Shown here: positions 1 to 8,489 of the stretch, one piece after another
How the letters are laid out: each line of letters opens with the position of its first letter
How positions within the stretch are numbered: the first letter of the stretch is position 1
From: Bacteroidota bacterium
Lineage (GTDB): Bacteria > Bacteroidota > Bacteroidia > Chitinophagales > Chitinophagaceae
Direction of reading: 5' to 3'
Assembly: GCA_029573235.1 (NCBI GenBank)
Contig: JAKQGX010000011.1
Coordinates: forward strand, 1 to 52,828
DNA: 52,828 nt
Notes under the pieces: model-generated
Seen by the model: only the letters and a program-made list of their open reading frames with translations
Told to the model about the DNA's origin: nothing
Databases searched by the model: none
Made by a program: the position numbers and the translations under genes

Positions 1-1
1 G

Positions 2-589
2 ATAGAAATCAATTGCGCAGCCATCCCCAGTGAATTGATAGAAAGTGAATTGTTCGGACATGAAAAAGGTTCTTTTACCTCTGCCATCAAACAACGTATC
101 GGAAAGTTTGAGCAAGCAAATGGAGGTACTCTTTTTATGGATGAAATAGGCGATATGAGCCTCGATGCACAAGCAAAAGTGTTGCGTGCTTTACAAGAAG
201 GAAAGATAACCCGTGTAGGTGGTGAGAAAGAAATAAAAGTAGATGTGAGGGTGATAGCCGCTACCAATAAAAATCTTATGGATGAAGTAGCCGAAAAGAA
301 ATTCCGTTTAGACTTATACCATCGCCTGGGTGTGATACTGATTCATGTGCCTTCCCTAAACGACCGTCGGGATGATATACCCGGGTTGATAACACTGTTT
401 ATAAATGCCATTAGCGAAGAATATAAACAAGCTCCCAAAGCCATCGATAAAGATGCGGTAAAGGCATTACAGCAACACCACTGGACCGGCAACGTAAGGG
501 AGTTGCGCAATGCGGTAGAGCGGCTCATCATCTTATCCGACAAAAAGATAACCCTTCAAGAAGTAGAGCAATTTATTTTTATGAAATAG
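2..589 (+). CDS. Sigma-54-dependent transcriptional regulator, AAA+ domain (5' truncated)
   Basis: The 3' part of a gene whose start lies left of the window; the frame is open from base 2 and gives 195 residues. It encodes the central AAA+ ATPase domain of NtrC-type activators, which hydrolyse ATP to remodel sigma-54 RNA polymerase. Visible parts: the [10 protein letters not shown] stretch, a GAFTGA-loop equivalent reading GSFTSA (residues 23-28), Walker B in [12 protein letters not shown], the sensor I region AATNK, and sensor II in [13 protein letters not shown]. The protein stops about 20 residues after sensor II, so the Fis-type helix-turn-helix that normally ends such proteins is absent, and no HTH is encoded just downstream. 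The N-terminal receiver or sensor domain cannot be judged. The family call is firm; the loss of DNA binding is an inference from length. Confidence 0.93.
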   Translation: MEINCAAIPSELIESELFGHEKGSFTSAIKQRIGKFEQANGGTLFMDEIGDMSLDAQAKVLRALQEGKITRVGGEKEIKVDVRVIAATNKNLMDEVAEKKFRLDLYHRLGVILIHVPSLNDRRDDIPGLITLFINAISEEYKQAPKAIDKDAVKALQQHHWTGNVRELRNAVERLIILSDKKITLQEVEQFIFMK

Positions 590-674
590 CTTTAGCTCTC
601 GAGGAGATATGATTTTAAGGTTTTTTATACTTGGGTTTTAATACCTTTATGCATACAAAACTGTACATCAATAT

Positions 675-1433
675 ATGGATTCATTAAATCAAAACCGCGA
701 CACTTACCTTAACGCGGAAATTATCGACAGCCAAACCGGCACTCGTGGTATTGCCAAAAGTTTTATGGCTAATGTTTTCTTGTGGATGTTCGCTGCATTA
801 GCAATTTCTGCTTTATTAGCCTATTTGTTTTCTTCCAGTCCGCAATTGCTTTCCTATTTGATAGATGCTGAAAGTGGTAAGCTGAGCCTCTTAGGTTGGG
901 GTGTGATGTTGGCGCCAATCGGTTTTGTAATGCTCATGTCTTTGGGTTATGCCCGACTCAGCGCAACTGCTATTACTGCTTTGTTTTTGGCGTATGCGGC
1001 TATCAATGGTATCAGCTTTAGCTTTATCCTTTTGGCATATACTGCCAGCTCGGTGATTGGTTGTTTTTTATCTGCCGCTGCTATGTTTGGCATTATGGCG
1101 GTAATGGGTTATACCACTCAAAAAGACCTCACGGGCTTTGGGCGTATTCTTACAATGGGGCTGATAGGCATCGTGGTAGCCATGCTCATCAATATGTTTA
1201 TGAAAAGCCCAATGATGGACTATGTCATCAGCATTATTGGGGTGATGATTTTTACCGGACTCACCGCATACGATGTGCAGAAATTGAAACGCATCGGTGC
1301 CGGCATTGAGTTTGAAGGAACTGCTGCTGCCGGTGTTCGCAAATTGGCAGTGCTTGGGGCATTGAGCCTTTACTTAGACTTTATCAACATCTTCCTTTTC
1401 TTGCTTCGTTTATTTGGCGGCAGAAGGGATTAA
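675..1433 (+). CDS. Bax inhibitor-1/YccA family membrane protein
   Basis: A 252-residue, strongly hydrophobic protein with about seven membrane segments from residue 30 to the C-terminus, matching the size and layout of the BI-1/YccA (UPF0005) family. Typical family features are the conserved SFMANVFLWMF start of the first segment and the late FTGLTAYDVQK segment. Members of the family are proposed to act as pH-sensitive calcium leak channels or to modulate FtsH, but the role in Bacteroidota is not settled. The ATG at 675 is the only sensible start. The gene stands alone and is followed by a strong hairpin terminator. Confidence 0.93.
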   Translation: MDSLNQNRDTYLNAEIIDSQTGTRGIAKSFMANVFLWMFAALAISALLAYLFSSSPQLLSYLIDAESGKLSLLGWGVMLAPIGFVMLMSLGYARLSATAITALFLAYAAINGISFSFILLAYTASSVIGCFLSAAAMFGIMAVMGYTTQKDLTGFGRILTMGLIGIVVAMLINMFMKSPMMDYVISIIGVMIFTGLTAYDVQKLKRIGAGIEFEGTAAAGVRKLAVLGALSLYLDFINIFLFLLRLFGGRRD

Positions 1434-1455
1434 TGATATTGGTTTTTAGTTTTCA

Positions 1456-1492
1456 CAGAGGCTTGTCGTTGTTGATGAGCCTCTGCTTTTTT
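1456..1492 (+). terminator. Intrinsic terminator after the BI-1 gene
   Basis: A perfect 8-bp stem, CAGAGGCT at 1456-1463 and AGCCTCTG at 1478-1485, is followed by C and a run of six T. It lies 23 bases after the stop of the BI-1 gene on the plus strand. Confidence 0.8.
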
Positions 1493-1562
1493 AGTCCTTT
1501 TACTCTTTACGAGAGCGTGAGTAGGAATCAAAGTAGTGTACTGAAAAATGGTGGGTGGATGT

Positions 1563-2345
1563 TTATTTATTGGTCCATCCCAAGGCTACTTTGAGTCGGT
1601 AGAGGGCTTTCCCAATGGGGCTTTGTAATACATAATGCAATGCAGTGAGCCGCCACTGCCAAAGCGTTTGTTTGAAAGAATAACCGTAATAGCTTCGATA
1701 GGCTTGATACGATTCTTTCATCGCTTTTAAATACTGTTGGCTACTGATACCCGAAGGGTCGAAGTGTGCCAGCGGGTAGGGAATAAAGCTGTTTTTTTCA
1801 TGGGCAATGCGACAAAGGAAATCATAGTCCATAGCCATCTTCAGTTCTTTTTTGAAGAGTCCGTGTTTTTGGTATAACGCGCGCTTTACAAACATCGTTG
1901 GATGAAAAGTGCTTCGCATTCCTCGATACAGTTTGGATGCTTCAAAGGGTTTGCCAACGATAACCCATACACCGCCACGCAGCAGTTCTAATTGTCCGTG
2001 CAACCACTGCAAATCCGGTTGGGCATCAAACGCATCCGCTACTCGTTGCAATACGGTAGGGTCGTATAGCGTATCACCACTGTTGAGCAATAGCGTGATA
2101 TCGGCAGTGGCTTTTTGAATGCCTTTATTGAAAGCATCCGCTATTCCTTCATCGGGTTCGGTATGCCCCATGCGGTACGGTGGCTGTGGATGTTGCTGTA
2201 GATACTCTTTGATACGATTGTCGGTAGAGCCATCTACAATGATGTGTTCGGCAGGGAGCAACTGCTGCTGATCTACCGATGCGCAAGTAGCGAGTAGCTC
2301 TTCCGGATTGTTGTAACAGATAGTAATGATAGCAATTGCCGCCAT
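1563..2345 (-). CDS. Glycosyltransferase family 2
   Basis: A GT-A fold glycosyltransferase of about 260 residues. The N-terminus AIAIITICYNNPEEL and HIIVDGSTD form the nucleotide-sugar binding start of GT2 enzymes, and LLLNSGDTLYDP supplies the DxD-like region near residue 95. No membrane segment is evident, so it probably works at the cytoplasmic face. The ATG at 2345 is preferred over a GTG two codons earlier (2351). It is the last gene of a four-gene minus-strand operon with an SDR, another GT2 and a DegT-fold enzyme, with a gap of about 20 bases to the upstream gene. The group probably builds and transfers a modified sugar for a surface glycan. The sugar specificity cannot be read from the sequence. 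Confidence 0.9.
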   Translation of the reverse strand: MAAIAIITICYNNPEELLATCASVDQQQLLPAEHIIVDGSTDNRIKEYLQQHPQPPYRMGHTEPDEGIADAFNKGIQKATADITLLLNSGDTLYDPTVLQRVADAFDAQPDLQWLHGQLELLRGGVWVIVGKPFEASKLYRGMRSTFHPTMFVKRALYQKHGLFKKELKMAMDYDFLCRIAHEKNSFIPYPLAHFDPSGISSQQYLKAMKESYQAYRSYYGYSFKQTLWQWRLTALHYVLQSPIGKALYRLKVALGWTNK

Positions 2346-2366
2346 AGTCACATTGGAGATTCCTTA

Positions 2367-3542
2367 TCAATCAAAGTGCTTGGGTATTGCAACTTCGGCA
2401 AAGGTATCGCACACATATTTTATTCGCTCTTCGTTGAGGTTGGCATGATTGGGTAAGTACAGTCCGTAATGATGCACGATATCGGCAACGGGCAAAGAGC
2501 AAGTGCCGTATTTCTTTATCCAAAAAGGTTGTAAGCCCATGCTGCCACAAATAAGCGGTCGTGTTTCGATCCCATTTATCTTTAAGTGCTCGGCTACTTC
2601 CATTCGGTTTTCTACTAAGGTGCCATAGGCAAAATGCGAAAGGAAGCTGGCATCACTTTTTTGCACCCAATAGTTATCTCCCAAATATTTTACAAAGTGT
2701 TGGTAGTTCTCACTTCTAATTTGCGCAATTGCATCTAGTTTTTTTAACTGCCCAATACCTAAGAAGGCATTTAAGTCGGTAGAGCGCAAGTTGAAGCCCG
2801 GATAATAAAAAGTGTATAAATCACGGAAGCTATCGATATGGTATGACTCTTTCCACTGCGATGCGTATGCCTCCGACACATCTCTGGCCCAGCCATGAGA
2901 ACGAATCGAAAGCATCAGATTGTAAAGATCTTCGTCGTCGGTTACTACAATGCCCCCTTCGATGGTAGAAATGTGGTGGCCATAGTAGAACGAAAATGAA
3001 CCGGCTTTTCCTAACGTGCCCAACTTTTTTTGACGGTATTCGGAGCCCAATGCTTCACAACCATCTTCGATGAGAAGCACGCCATATTTTTCGCAGAGCG
3101 CCATTATCGCATCCATGTGATTGGCATGCCCCAATACTTGTACAATGATGAGGAGTGCCGGATTTTCTTTTTGAAAAATACGTTCCAGGTGCTCAATGTC
3201 CACACCGAGATTGTTTTTATCGCTATCGCAAAGAAAAGGCTCAAAGCCCAATTGCATAAAGGGCGAAAGGGTAGTTACCCATGATATGGCGGGCACAACT
3301 ACTTTTTTGTTTTTCAGATAACCACCTTCCAAAAGGGCGTAAGCCATCAGCAAATTTGCCGATGAACCACTGTTGACCATCACACTGTAGCGTGCGCCCA
3401 TGTATGCGGCAAATTGTTTTTCGAATTCTTTGGTTAAAGGACCTTTGGTCAATTGCACTTTCGAGTTTATCCAGTCGGTTAATTGCAAAAGTTCTTCGGC
3501 AGAAATCGTGTCCTCCGCTAGTTTTACGATATGCTTATTCAT
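2367..3542 (-). CDS. DegT/DnrJ/EryC1/StrS-fold PLP enzyme, probable sugar 3-dehydratase (ColD-like)
   Basis: A 391-residue enzyme of the DegT/DnrJ/EryC1/StrS aminotransferase fold. Family features are VNSGSSANLLMAYAL near residue 56, VPAISWVTTLSP near 84, and the IEDGCEALGSEY aspartate motif near 159. Where aminotransferases carry the PLP-binding lysine (SFFPTKN-type motif), this protein reads SFYYGHHISTIEGG, with His189-His190. Lys-to-His at this site is the hallmark of nucleotide-sugar 3-dehydratases such as ColD and the E1/RfbH group, which remove the C3 hydroxyl using PMP. Its length fits ColD, and no obvious [2Fe-2S] Cys cluster is visible, unlike RfbH. I therefore infer a dehydratase making a 3-deoxy sugar rather than an amino sugar. 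The start overlaps the stop of the upstream GT2 gene by 4 bases (ATGA). Confidence 0.85.
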   Translation of the reverse strand: MNKHIVKLAEDTISAEELLQLTDWINSKVQLTKGPLTKEFEKQFAAYMGARYSVMVNSGSSANLLMAYALLEGGYLKNKKVVVPAISWVTTLSPFMQLGFEPFLCDSDKNNLGVDIEHLERIFQKENPALLIIVQVLGHANHMDAIMALCEKYGVLLIEDGCEALGSEYRQKKLGTLGKAGSFSFYYGHHISTIEGGIVVTDDEDLYNLMLSIRSHGWARDVSEAYASQWKESYHIDSFRDLYTFYYPGFNLRSTDLNAFLGIGQLKKLDAIAQIRSENYQHFVKYLGDNYWVQKSDASFLSHFAYGTLVENRMEVAEHLKINGIETRPLICGSMGLQPFWIKKYGTCSLPVADIVHHYGLYLPNHANLNEERIKYVCDTFAEVAIPKHFD

Positions 3543-4387
3543 TGTAGTTTTTTATTCAATTTTTTTATCGGCGTCACTAGCAATAATACAAACTTTAATA
3601 GTCCAAGCATCAAATAGCGAATGCCAAATAGTTTCACGAATTTATTAATCATAAAATAAACACGTGCTTCGTTGTAGGCATCGGCTATCTTTTTTTTCTT
3701 TTCGAGGTTGTTTACTGCATCAATGGTTATCGAATTCTCATGCTCTCGGAATATGGCCAGTGGCTCTTCTACAAAACCAAATCGCGAATAATCCATTGTG
3801 GACATCAACGAAAATAGCAAATCAGGTCCCACTCCTTTATATTCTTTTTGGGCAAAAGGAATCTTGCCGATAAATAAGTTATTCACCAATACCTCTTTTC
3901 TGAAAATGGCACAGCCAGGAGAAAGGAGGTTGTTCATTTCGAAATAATAGAGTTTTAATACGCTATAGTTGCCCGTGCGTTTGAAGAAACGTTGCAAATT
4001 AGCCGGCACAAATTGTTTTTCTTTTTCATGATACAGATGCACGTTTGAAAACACAAAGCCTGTGCGGTCGTCAAACTGTTGCATACATGACTCGATAAAT
4101 GTAGGGGCTATCCAATCATCATCGTAGTTGATATGTATAAATTCCGAACGGGCATGTAAGATGGCATCCAACCAAGTGCTGTGTACACCAAAGTCGATAT
4201 CCCTTCTTACATACGTTATCTTCCCTTCATATTTTTTTACCACCTCCGGAGTGTTGTCGGTGCTTCCGTGGTCGCATACGATTACCTCGCAGGGGTAGGT
4301 TTGTTGCAATGCCGACTCGATACATTGTTCGAGGTAGTGCGCCCTGTTAAAAGTAGGTATGACAATACTGACAGGTGTCTTATTCAT
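3539..4387 (-). CDS. Glycosyltransferase family 2
   Basis: A GT2 enzyme of about 282 residues. SIVIPTFNRAHYLEQCIESAL starts the Rossmann-like nucleotide-binding half, IVCDHGSTDNTPE follows, and HINYDDDWIAP provides the acidic metal-binding motif near residue 100. The C-terminal part is basic, with a hydrophobic stretch (YLMLGLLKFVLLLVTP) that may associate with the membrane. I chose the ATG at 4387; an ATG three codons upstream (4396) is also possible. It overlaps the upstream SDR gene by 8 bases and the downstream DegT-fold gene by 4, so the operon is translationally coupled. Acceptor and donor are unknown. Confidence 0.9.
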   Translation of the reverse strand: MNKTPVSIVIPTFNRAHYLEQCIESALQQTYPCEVIVCDHGSTDNTPEVVKKYEGKITYVRRDIDFGVHSTWLDAILHARSEFIHINYDDDWIAPTFIESCMQQFDDRTGFVFSNVHLYHEKEKQFVPANLQRFFKRTGNYSVLKLYYFEMNNLLSPGCAIFRKEVLVNNLFIGKIPFAQKEYKGVGPDLLFSLMSTMDYSRFGFVEEPLAIFREHENSITIDAVNNLEKKKKIADAYNEARVYFMINKFVKLFGIRYLMLGLLKFVLLLVTPIKKLNKKLQ

Positions 4388-5171
4388 GGATGTCAAGTGC
4401 TTGTTTCAGTTTGGAAGTATCGGCTACGAGGTATTGCACGGGCTCTGTAGTATCGTATGTAATATCTAAGGGAACCGTAGATAATGATTGTACAAAGTCT
4501 TTGATGGTAGTGCCTACACCAGTACCAATGTTGAACGTGCCAGTCGCGCCTTTACGTACAAGTGCAATAATCTTAGAACAAATATCAGTGGCATTACTCA
4601 GGTCTCTTACAGAAAGGGCGCCGCGCAACATAAACGGTTGGCTTAGGTCTTCGGTTGCCAATCGATTTTTGATGGAAGGATATAGAAATGGCATTTTTTG
4701 AGACTCGTGGTAAAAGCTGAAGATTCTACCAATACAAAAGTCCATCGGAAAGTCGTTGATAAAATTTGATGCCAGCACTTCGGCTATGTATTTGGTAGTG
4801 CCGTAATGGTTGATAGGTTCTATCGGGTCCGTCTCTTTTAATGGGGTATCGGCACTGCGATACACATGGCATGTACCGGCATAAAAGAAATATGGGCGTT
4901 GGTTCAGTTGTTTCAACACTTCTAATATATTCATGGTGCCTTGCACATTCACCATTACGGCTTTTTTGAAATCTTGGGTTACAGCAGTAATGGGTACCAA
5001 AGCAGCCAAGTGAATGAGATGTGATACTTGATTTTGTTGCAACCAAGAATGCAGTTCATTTTTTATGGTCACATCACCTTCAAAAAGGGAATATGACACC
5101 TTCAGCGCATCGAGTTGCTGCTTGATGATAGTTCCCAAAACTCCTTTGTGGCCGGTAATTCCAATTATCAT
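4380..5171 (-). CDS. NAD-dependent epimerase/dehydratase (extended SDR)
   Basis: A sugar-nucleotide SDR of 263 residues. The N-terminus reads IIGITGHKGVLG, the glycine-rich NAD(P) motif, and the catalytic YxxxK is Tyr123-Lys127 in NHYGTTK. LIHLAALVP near residue 52 and the FFYAGTCHVY strand also fit the family. The start at 5171 puts the Rossmann motif right at the N-terminus; a longer reading to 5231 adds 20 residues that do not look like the family. It is the first gene of the operon that includes the ColD-like dehydratase, so it may reduce or epimerise the keto-deoxy sugar, as ColC does for colitose. It is shorter than ColC, so this is only a suggestion. Confidence 0.87.
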   Translation of the reverse strand: MIIGITGHKGVLGTIIKQQLDALKVSYSLFEGDVTIKNELHSWLQQNQVSHLIHLAALVPITAVTQDFKKAVMVNVQGTMNILEVLKQLNQRPYFFYAGTCHVYRSADTPLKETDPIEPINHYGTTKYIAEVLASNFINDFPMDFCIGRIFSFYHESQKMPFLYPSIKNRLATEDLSQPFMLRGALSVRDLSNATDICSKIIALVRKGATGTFNIGTGVGTTIKDFVQSLSTVPLDITYDTTEPVQYLVADTSKLKQALDIHE

Positions 5172-5283
5172 ATTGTTTCTAATAGTCGCAAATGTAAAAT
5201 CAATTTTCTTGCAACCTCTTAAAATACCCATCTATTTTACCTAGTAATACTTGTCCTTTTTAAAATATCCGTTACTTTGTCCG

Positions 5284-6204
5284 GTGAATACCATTCAGAT
5301 TTCCGTAGCTATATGTTCGTACAACAGGGCACGGTTTATCCTTCAAGCCTTAGACAGTTTATTTTCTCAAGACTTTCCACAAGAAGCTTTTGAAGTAATT
5401 GTAGTGGACAACAATAGTACGGATAACACATTGGAAGTATTGGCACAATACCAAGTGCAGCATCCTTCATATTCATTTCGATTTGTAACAGAGCCGAACC
5501 AAGGGGTAGCACACACCCGCAACAGAGGCGCCAAAGAAGCTCGCGGTGCTATTATTGCCTATTTGGATGATGATAGTATTGCACAACCCGGATGGCTAAA
5601 GACGACAGTTGATTTTTTTGCCTCACATCCGGAAGTATATTCTACAGGGGGTAAAATCACCCCTTACTTCTTAACCGAAATTCCCGATTGGTATTCAAAA
5701 TATTTCTTTGGCTTGGTTGGAAATTTTGATCAAGGACCGCGCATCAAACAGCTCACCGGACAACGCTATCCATGCGGAGCCAACATGGCTTTTAGACGAG
5801 AAGTATTTAATGAAATCGGTTATTTCAACACGGATTTAGGAAGGAGTGGAAAGGGTTTATTAGCCAATGAGGAGAAAGATATTTACTTGAGAATATTAGC
5901 CGCCGGAAAAAAGGTTTATTACCTCCCGGAGGTACAAGTATTACATGCGGTAGAGTCTAATAAATTTGATAAAAATTATGTGCACCGCCATAGTATGGGC
6001 ATTGGTGGTGGCGAGCGGCTACGGCTCAAAGGTCAGTCGATGGCGCTGGTGGTAAAAGGAATAGAGTATGTATTAAAATGGGGTTATGCCGTTGTGTATG
6101 GAATTGGCTTTCTATTAAAAGGTCAATGGAGTAAGTTTCACATGCTAGAGCGATTCCGCTGGTGGGTCATCGAAGGATTTCTATTTCCGGACAGGGCAAA
6201 GTAA
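5284..6204 (+). CDS. Glycosyltransferase family 2
   Basis: A GT2 enzyme of about 306 residues. It has QISVAICSYNRARF at the N-terminus, VIVVDNNSTDNTLEV, AYLDDDSIAQPGW (acidic metal site), and a later NEEKDIYLRI segment in the position of the catalytic acidic motif. The C-terminal third has a hydrophobic stretch around GYAVVYGIGFLL that may anchor it to the membrane. I chose the GTG at 5284 because it falls just before the first beta strand; a TTG at 5251 would add 11 residues. The gene is divergent from the neighbouring minus-strand glycan operon and probably serves the same pathway. Confidence 0.88.
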   Translation: MNTIQISVAICSYNRARFILQALDSLFSQDFPQEAFEVIVVDNNSTDNTLEVLAQYQVQHPSYSFRFVTEPNQGVAHTRNRGAKEARGAIIAYLDDDSIAQPGWLKTTVDFFASHPEVYSTGGKITPYFLTEIPDWYSKYFFGLVGNFDQGPRIKQLTGQRYPCGANMAFRREVFNEIGYFNTDLGRSGKGLLANEEKDIYLRILAAGKKVYYLPEVQVLHAVESNKFDKNYVHRHSMGIGGGERLRLKGQSMALVVKGIEYVLKWGYAVVYGIGFLLKGQWSKFHMLERFRWWVIEGFLFPDRAK

Positions 6205-6233
6205 TTGCGAGTATTAGCACCTTCTTATTCCCA

Positions 6234-6893
6234 CTATTCACCCATCAACACATATTGAATGATATTGGCACCCATTTGTAAAGCTTGCTTTCTTTTTTCG
6301 GGATTGTCTTGATGCACTTCAGGGTCTTCCCAACCATCTCCCAAATCGGTTTCTACAGAATAAAAACAAACCAATCGTCCTTTATAAATCAATCCAAATC
6401 CTTTGGGTGGTTTGTTGTCGTGTTCGTGAATCTTAGGTATCCCATTCGGGAAATTGAATTTTTGATGATAAATAGGATGTGAAAAAGGAAGTTCAACAAG
6501 GCTCAATTCCGGAAAAACTTTTTTTAATGCCGGTCGTACATATTCATCCAATCCGTAGTTGTCATCGATATGCAAGAAACCGCCGGCTTCCAAATACTTT
6601 CGGAGATTTTGTGCTTCCGCATCAGTCAGCGTCCAACGTCCATGTCCGGTCATGTGTACAAAGGGATAGTTAAACAACTCCGGACTTCCCACTTCTACTT
6701 GTGCTTCTTTGGTGTCAAAAGATGTTTTCAATTGTTGGTTACAAAAGATCGCCAGGTTTTTTAAGGACGTCGGATTGGCATACCAGTCGCCACCACCGCC
6801 ATATACTAGTAATGCCAACTTCAGTGGTTGTGCTGATGCCACTGTAGATGCGAACAAAAAAAACACTAGCCATATTTTTTTATTGAACGACAT
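6234..6893 (-). CDS. Secreted DUF4159 domain protein
   Basis: A 219-residue protein with a signal peptide (KKIWLVFFLFASTVASAQ, cleavage after about residue 21) followed by a DUF4159 domain. Family landmarks are the LLVYGGGGDWYANP stretch, HMTGHGRWTLTDAEA, and GGFLHIDDNYGLDEYVRP, which recalls a glutamine-amidotransferase-like fold seen in this family. The protein is expected in the periplasm; the function of DUF4159 is not known to me. It lies 11 bases downstream of rsmE on the same strand, so the two are probably cotranscribed. Confidence 0.88.
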   Translation of the reverse strand: MSFNKKIWLVFFLFASTVASAQPLKLALLVYGGGGDWYANPTSLKNLAIFCNQQLKTSFDTKEAQVEVGSPELFNYPFVHMTGHGRWTLTDAEAQNLRKYLEAGGFLHIDDNYGLDEYVRPALKKVFPELSLVELPFSHPIYHQKFNFPNGIPKIHEHDNKPPKGFGLIYKGRLVCFYSVETDLGDGWEDPEVHQDNPEKRKQALQMGANIIQYVLMGE

Positions 6894-6904
6894 GACAATT
6901 TTTT

Positions 6905-7636
6905 TTAGTAGTGTGTATAAGAGTTGAGGATACTAAAATAGGCACAAACACTCATGGCAGCCGTCTCGGTGCGAAGTCGGTTCTTGCCCAAGTCAATAGC
7001 GGCGCAACTTGCGTCGGTGGCGGCTTTTATTTCATCTTCTGTAAAATCGCCTTCCGGGCCGATAAGTATCAAAGTGTCTTTTGCCGGTTGCATGGCTTTG
7101 TACAAAGACAATCGAGGGAGGGATGTCTCACAATGGGCTATTAACTTTTGAGAGCAGGCAGCATATTGCTCCAATACCGCTACAACCGATAAGGGTGATG
7201 ATAAATGAGGCAGATGGTATTGTTGTGATTGCAACATAGCGGAAACGAGTATGTTTTTCCATCGTTCTTCCTTGGCAAACACTCGCTCTGAGCGCTCAGC
7301 AGTAATAGGAATAATGCTATGCACACCCAACTCTGTCGCTTTTTCCAAAAGCCATTCATTGCGCCCAGCATTTTTTGTAAAAGCTACTCCCAGTATAAGA
7401 TGTGGCGATGTTGGTGGTTGGTAGCCGGTATGTTTAATAAATACGGAACAAGACTTTTTTGAAGCGGTTTCAATAATAACTTCTGCACGAGTTCCTTTTC
7501 CATCGGTCAAGGCCATTGCCTCGCCGGTTTTCATGCGTAGCACTTGCACAATATGCCGTGCTGTTTCTTCTTCCACTGCAATCGTGGTGGATTGCAATAG
7601 CGTTTGTGACGTATAAAATATAGGGAGCGTTGCCAT
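6905..7636 (-). CDS. rsmE: 16S rRNA (uracil-1498-N3)-methyltransferase
   Basis: A SPOUT-class RNA methyltransferase of about 243 residues that methylates N3 of U1498 in 16S rRNA. The N-terminal PUA-like part contains HIVQVLRMKTGEAM. The C-terminal knot region has LILIGPEGDFTEDEI and IDLGKNRLRTETAAM, which are the AdoMet-binding and catalytic motifs of RsmE. The length is normal. The ATG at 7636 is preferred over a TTG two codons upstream. It is followed closely by the DUF4159 gene. Confidence 0.96.
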   Translation of the reverse strand: MATLPIFYTSQTLLQSTTIAVEEETARHIVQVLRMKTGEAMALTDGKGTRAEVIIETASKKSCSVFIKHTGYQPPTSPHLILGVAFTKNAGRNEWLLEKATELGVHSIIPITAERSERVFAKEERWKNILVSAMLQSQQYHLPHLSSPLSVVAVLEQYAACSQKLIAHCETSLPRLSLYKAMQPAKDTLILIGPEGDFTEDEIKAATDASCAAIDLGKNRLRTETAAMSVCAYFSILNSYTHY

Positions 7637-7662
7637 CGGCAAGCAAGGTAAAACAAATGTGT

Positions 7663-8253
7663 TTATCGCAATACGATTTGATTTTCCTTCATGGCTTTTC
7701 GAATATTCAACAAGGCATAACGCATTCTGCCCAAAGCCGTATTAATACCTACGCCGGTAGCTTCTGCAATTTCTTTAAAACTCAAATCGCCGTAGATGCG
7801 CATCACCATTACTTCTCGTTGTTCTTCGGGCAATTGTTGTATCAACTGATGTACGGTTTGTTGCGTTTGTGTTTGTTCTAACTTGGATACCGGCATGGAT
7901 GCATCTGCAGGTGCCAGCAACGCAAGTATGTCTTCTCCATCTGCCGTCGTAATTGGAATTTGCTTTTGCGCCTTTCTAAAGTAGTCCATACAAAGGTTAT
8001 GTGCCACGCGAAGCGCCCAAGCTAAAAACTTTCCCTGTTCAGAATACCGCGCTTCATTTATGGTATGAATTATTTTCAGAAATGTGTCTTGAAACAAATC
8101 ATCAGCCAAGCTTCGGTCTTTTACCAATAGAAACACGGCAGTATATATCCTGTCTTTGTGACGAAGAATCAGTTTTTCAATTGCGCTTTGCTCGCCTTGC
8201 AGATACGCTTCAATTAACGCAGCATCTGATATCTGAATGGTAGTTTGCATCAT
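7663..8253 (-). CDS. ECF-type RNA polymerase sigma factor
   Basis: A 196-residue sigma-70 family factor of the extracytoplasmic-function type. Region 2 is seen in SLADDLFQDTFLKII with the following ARYSEQGKFLAWALRVAHN, and region 4 in EEQREVMVMRIYGDLSFKEI and GVGINTALGRMRYAL. No anti-sigma gene is adjacent on this strand, so its signal is unknown. Two ATG codons stand side by side at the start (8253 and 8250). It lies 26 bases upstream of rsmE, so read-through into rsmE is likely. Confidence 0.93.
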   Translation of the reverse strand: MMQTTIQISDAALIEAYLQGEQSAIEKLILRHKDRIYTAVFLLVKDRSLADDLFQDTFLKIIHTINEARYSEQGKFLAWALRVAHNLCMDYFRKAQKQIPITTADGEDILALLAPADASMPVSKLEQTQTQQTVHQLIQQLPEEQREVMVMRIYGDLSFKEIAEATGVGINTALGRMRYALLNIRKAMKENQIVLR

Positions 8254-8489
8254 TTCTAAATAGTCCTTTTAGTATATGTTTGGGAGGAGATATGGTTTTC
8301 CTCGAAAAAATATTAGGTAGAAATGTGCTTATAAATAGAATCTGTTTGTTTGATGAATAGTGGAATAACCTGCAAAAAAGTTAATTCCTGCTAAAATTCC
8401 AAATATTATGAAACCCGTAGCAGATAATAAGACGAAATGTGCAGGCAAAAGGTTGGGAGATTTAATAAAAAATGTCGCTATTATTTGTG

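Noticed and set aside
8292-8360. A 22-codon plus-strand ORF with an ideal GGAGGAG eight bases ahead
   Set aside because: It is antisense to the leader of the ECF sigma gene, has no recognisable content, and strong Shine-Dalgarno sites are not reliable in Bacteroidota.
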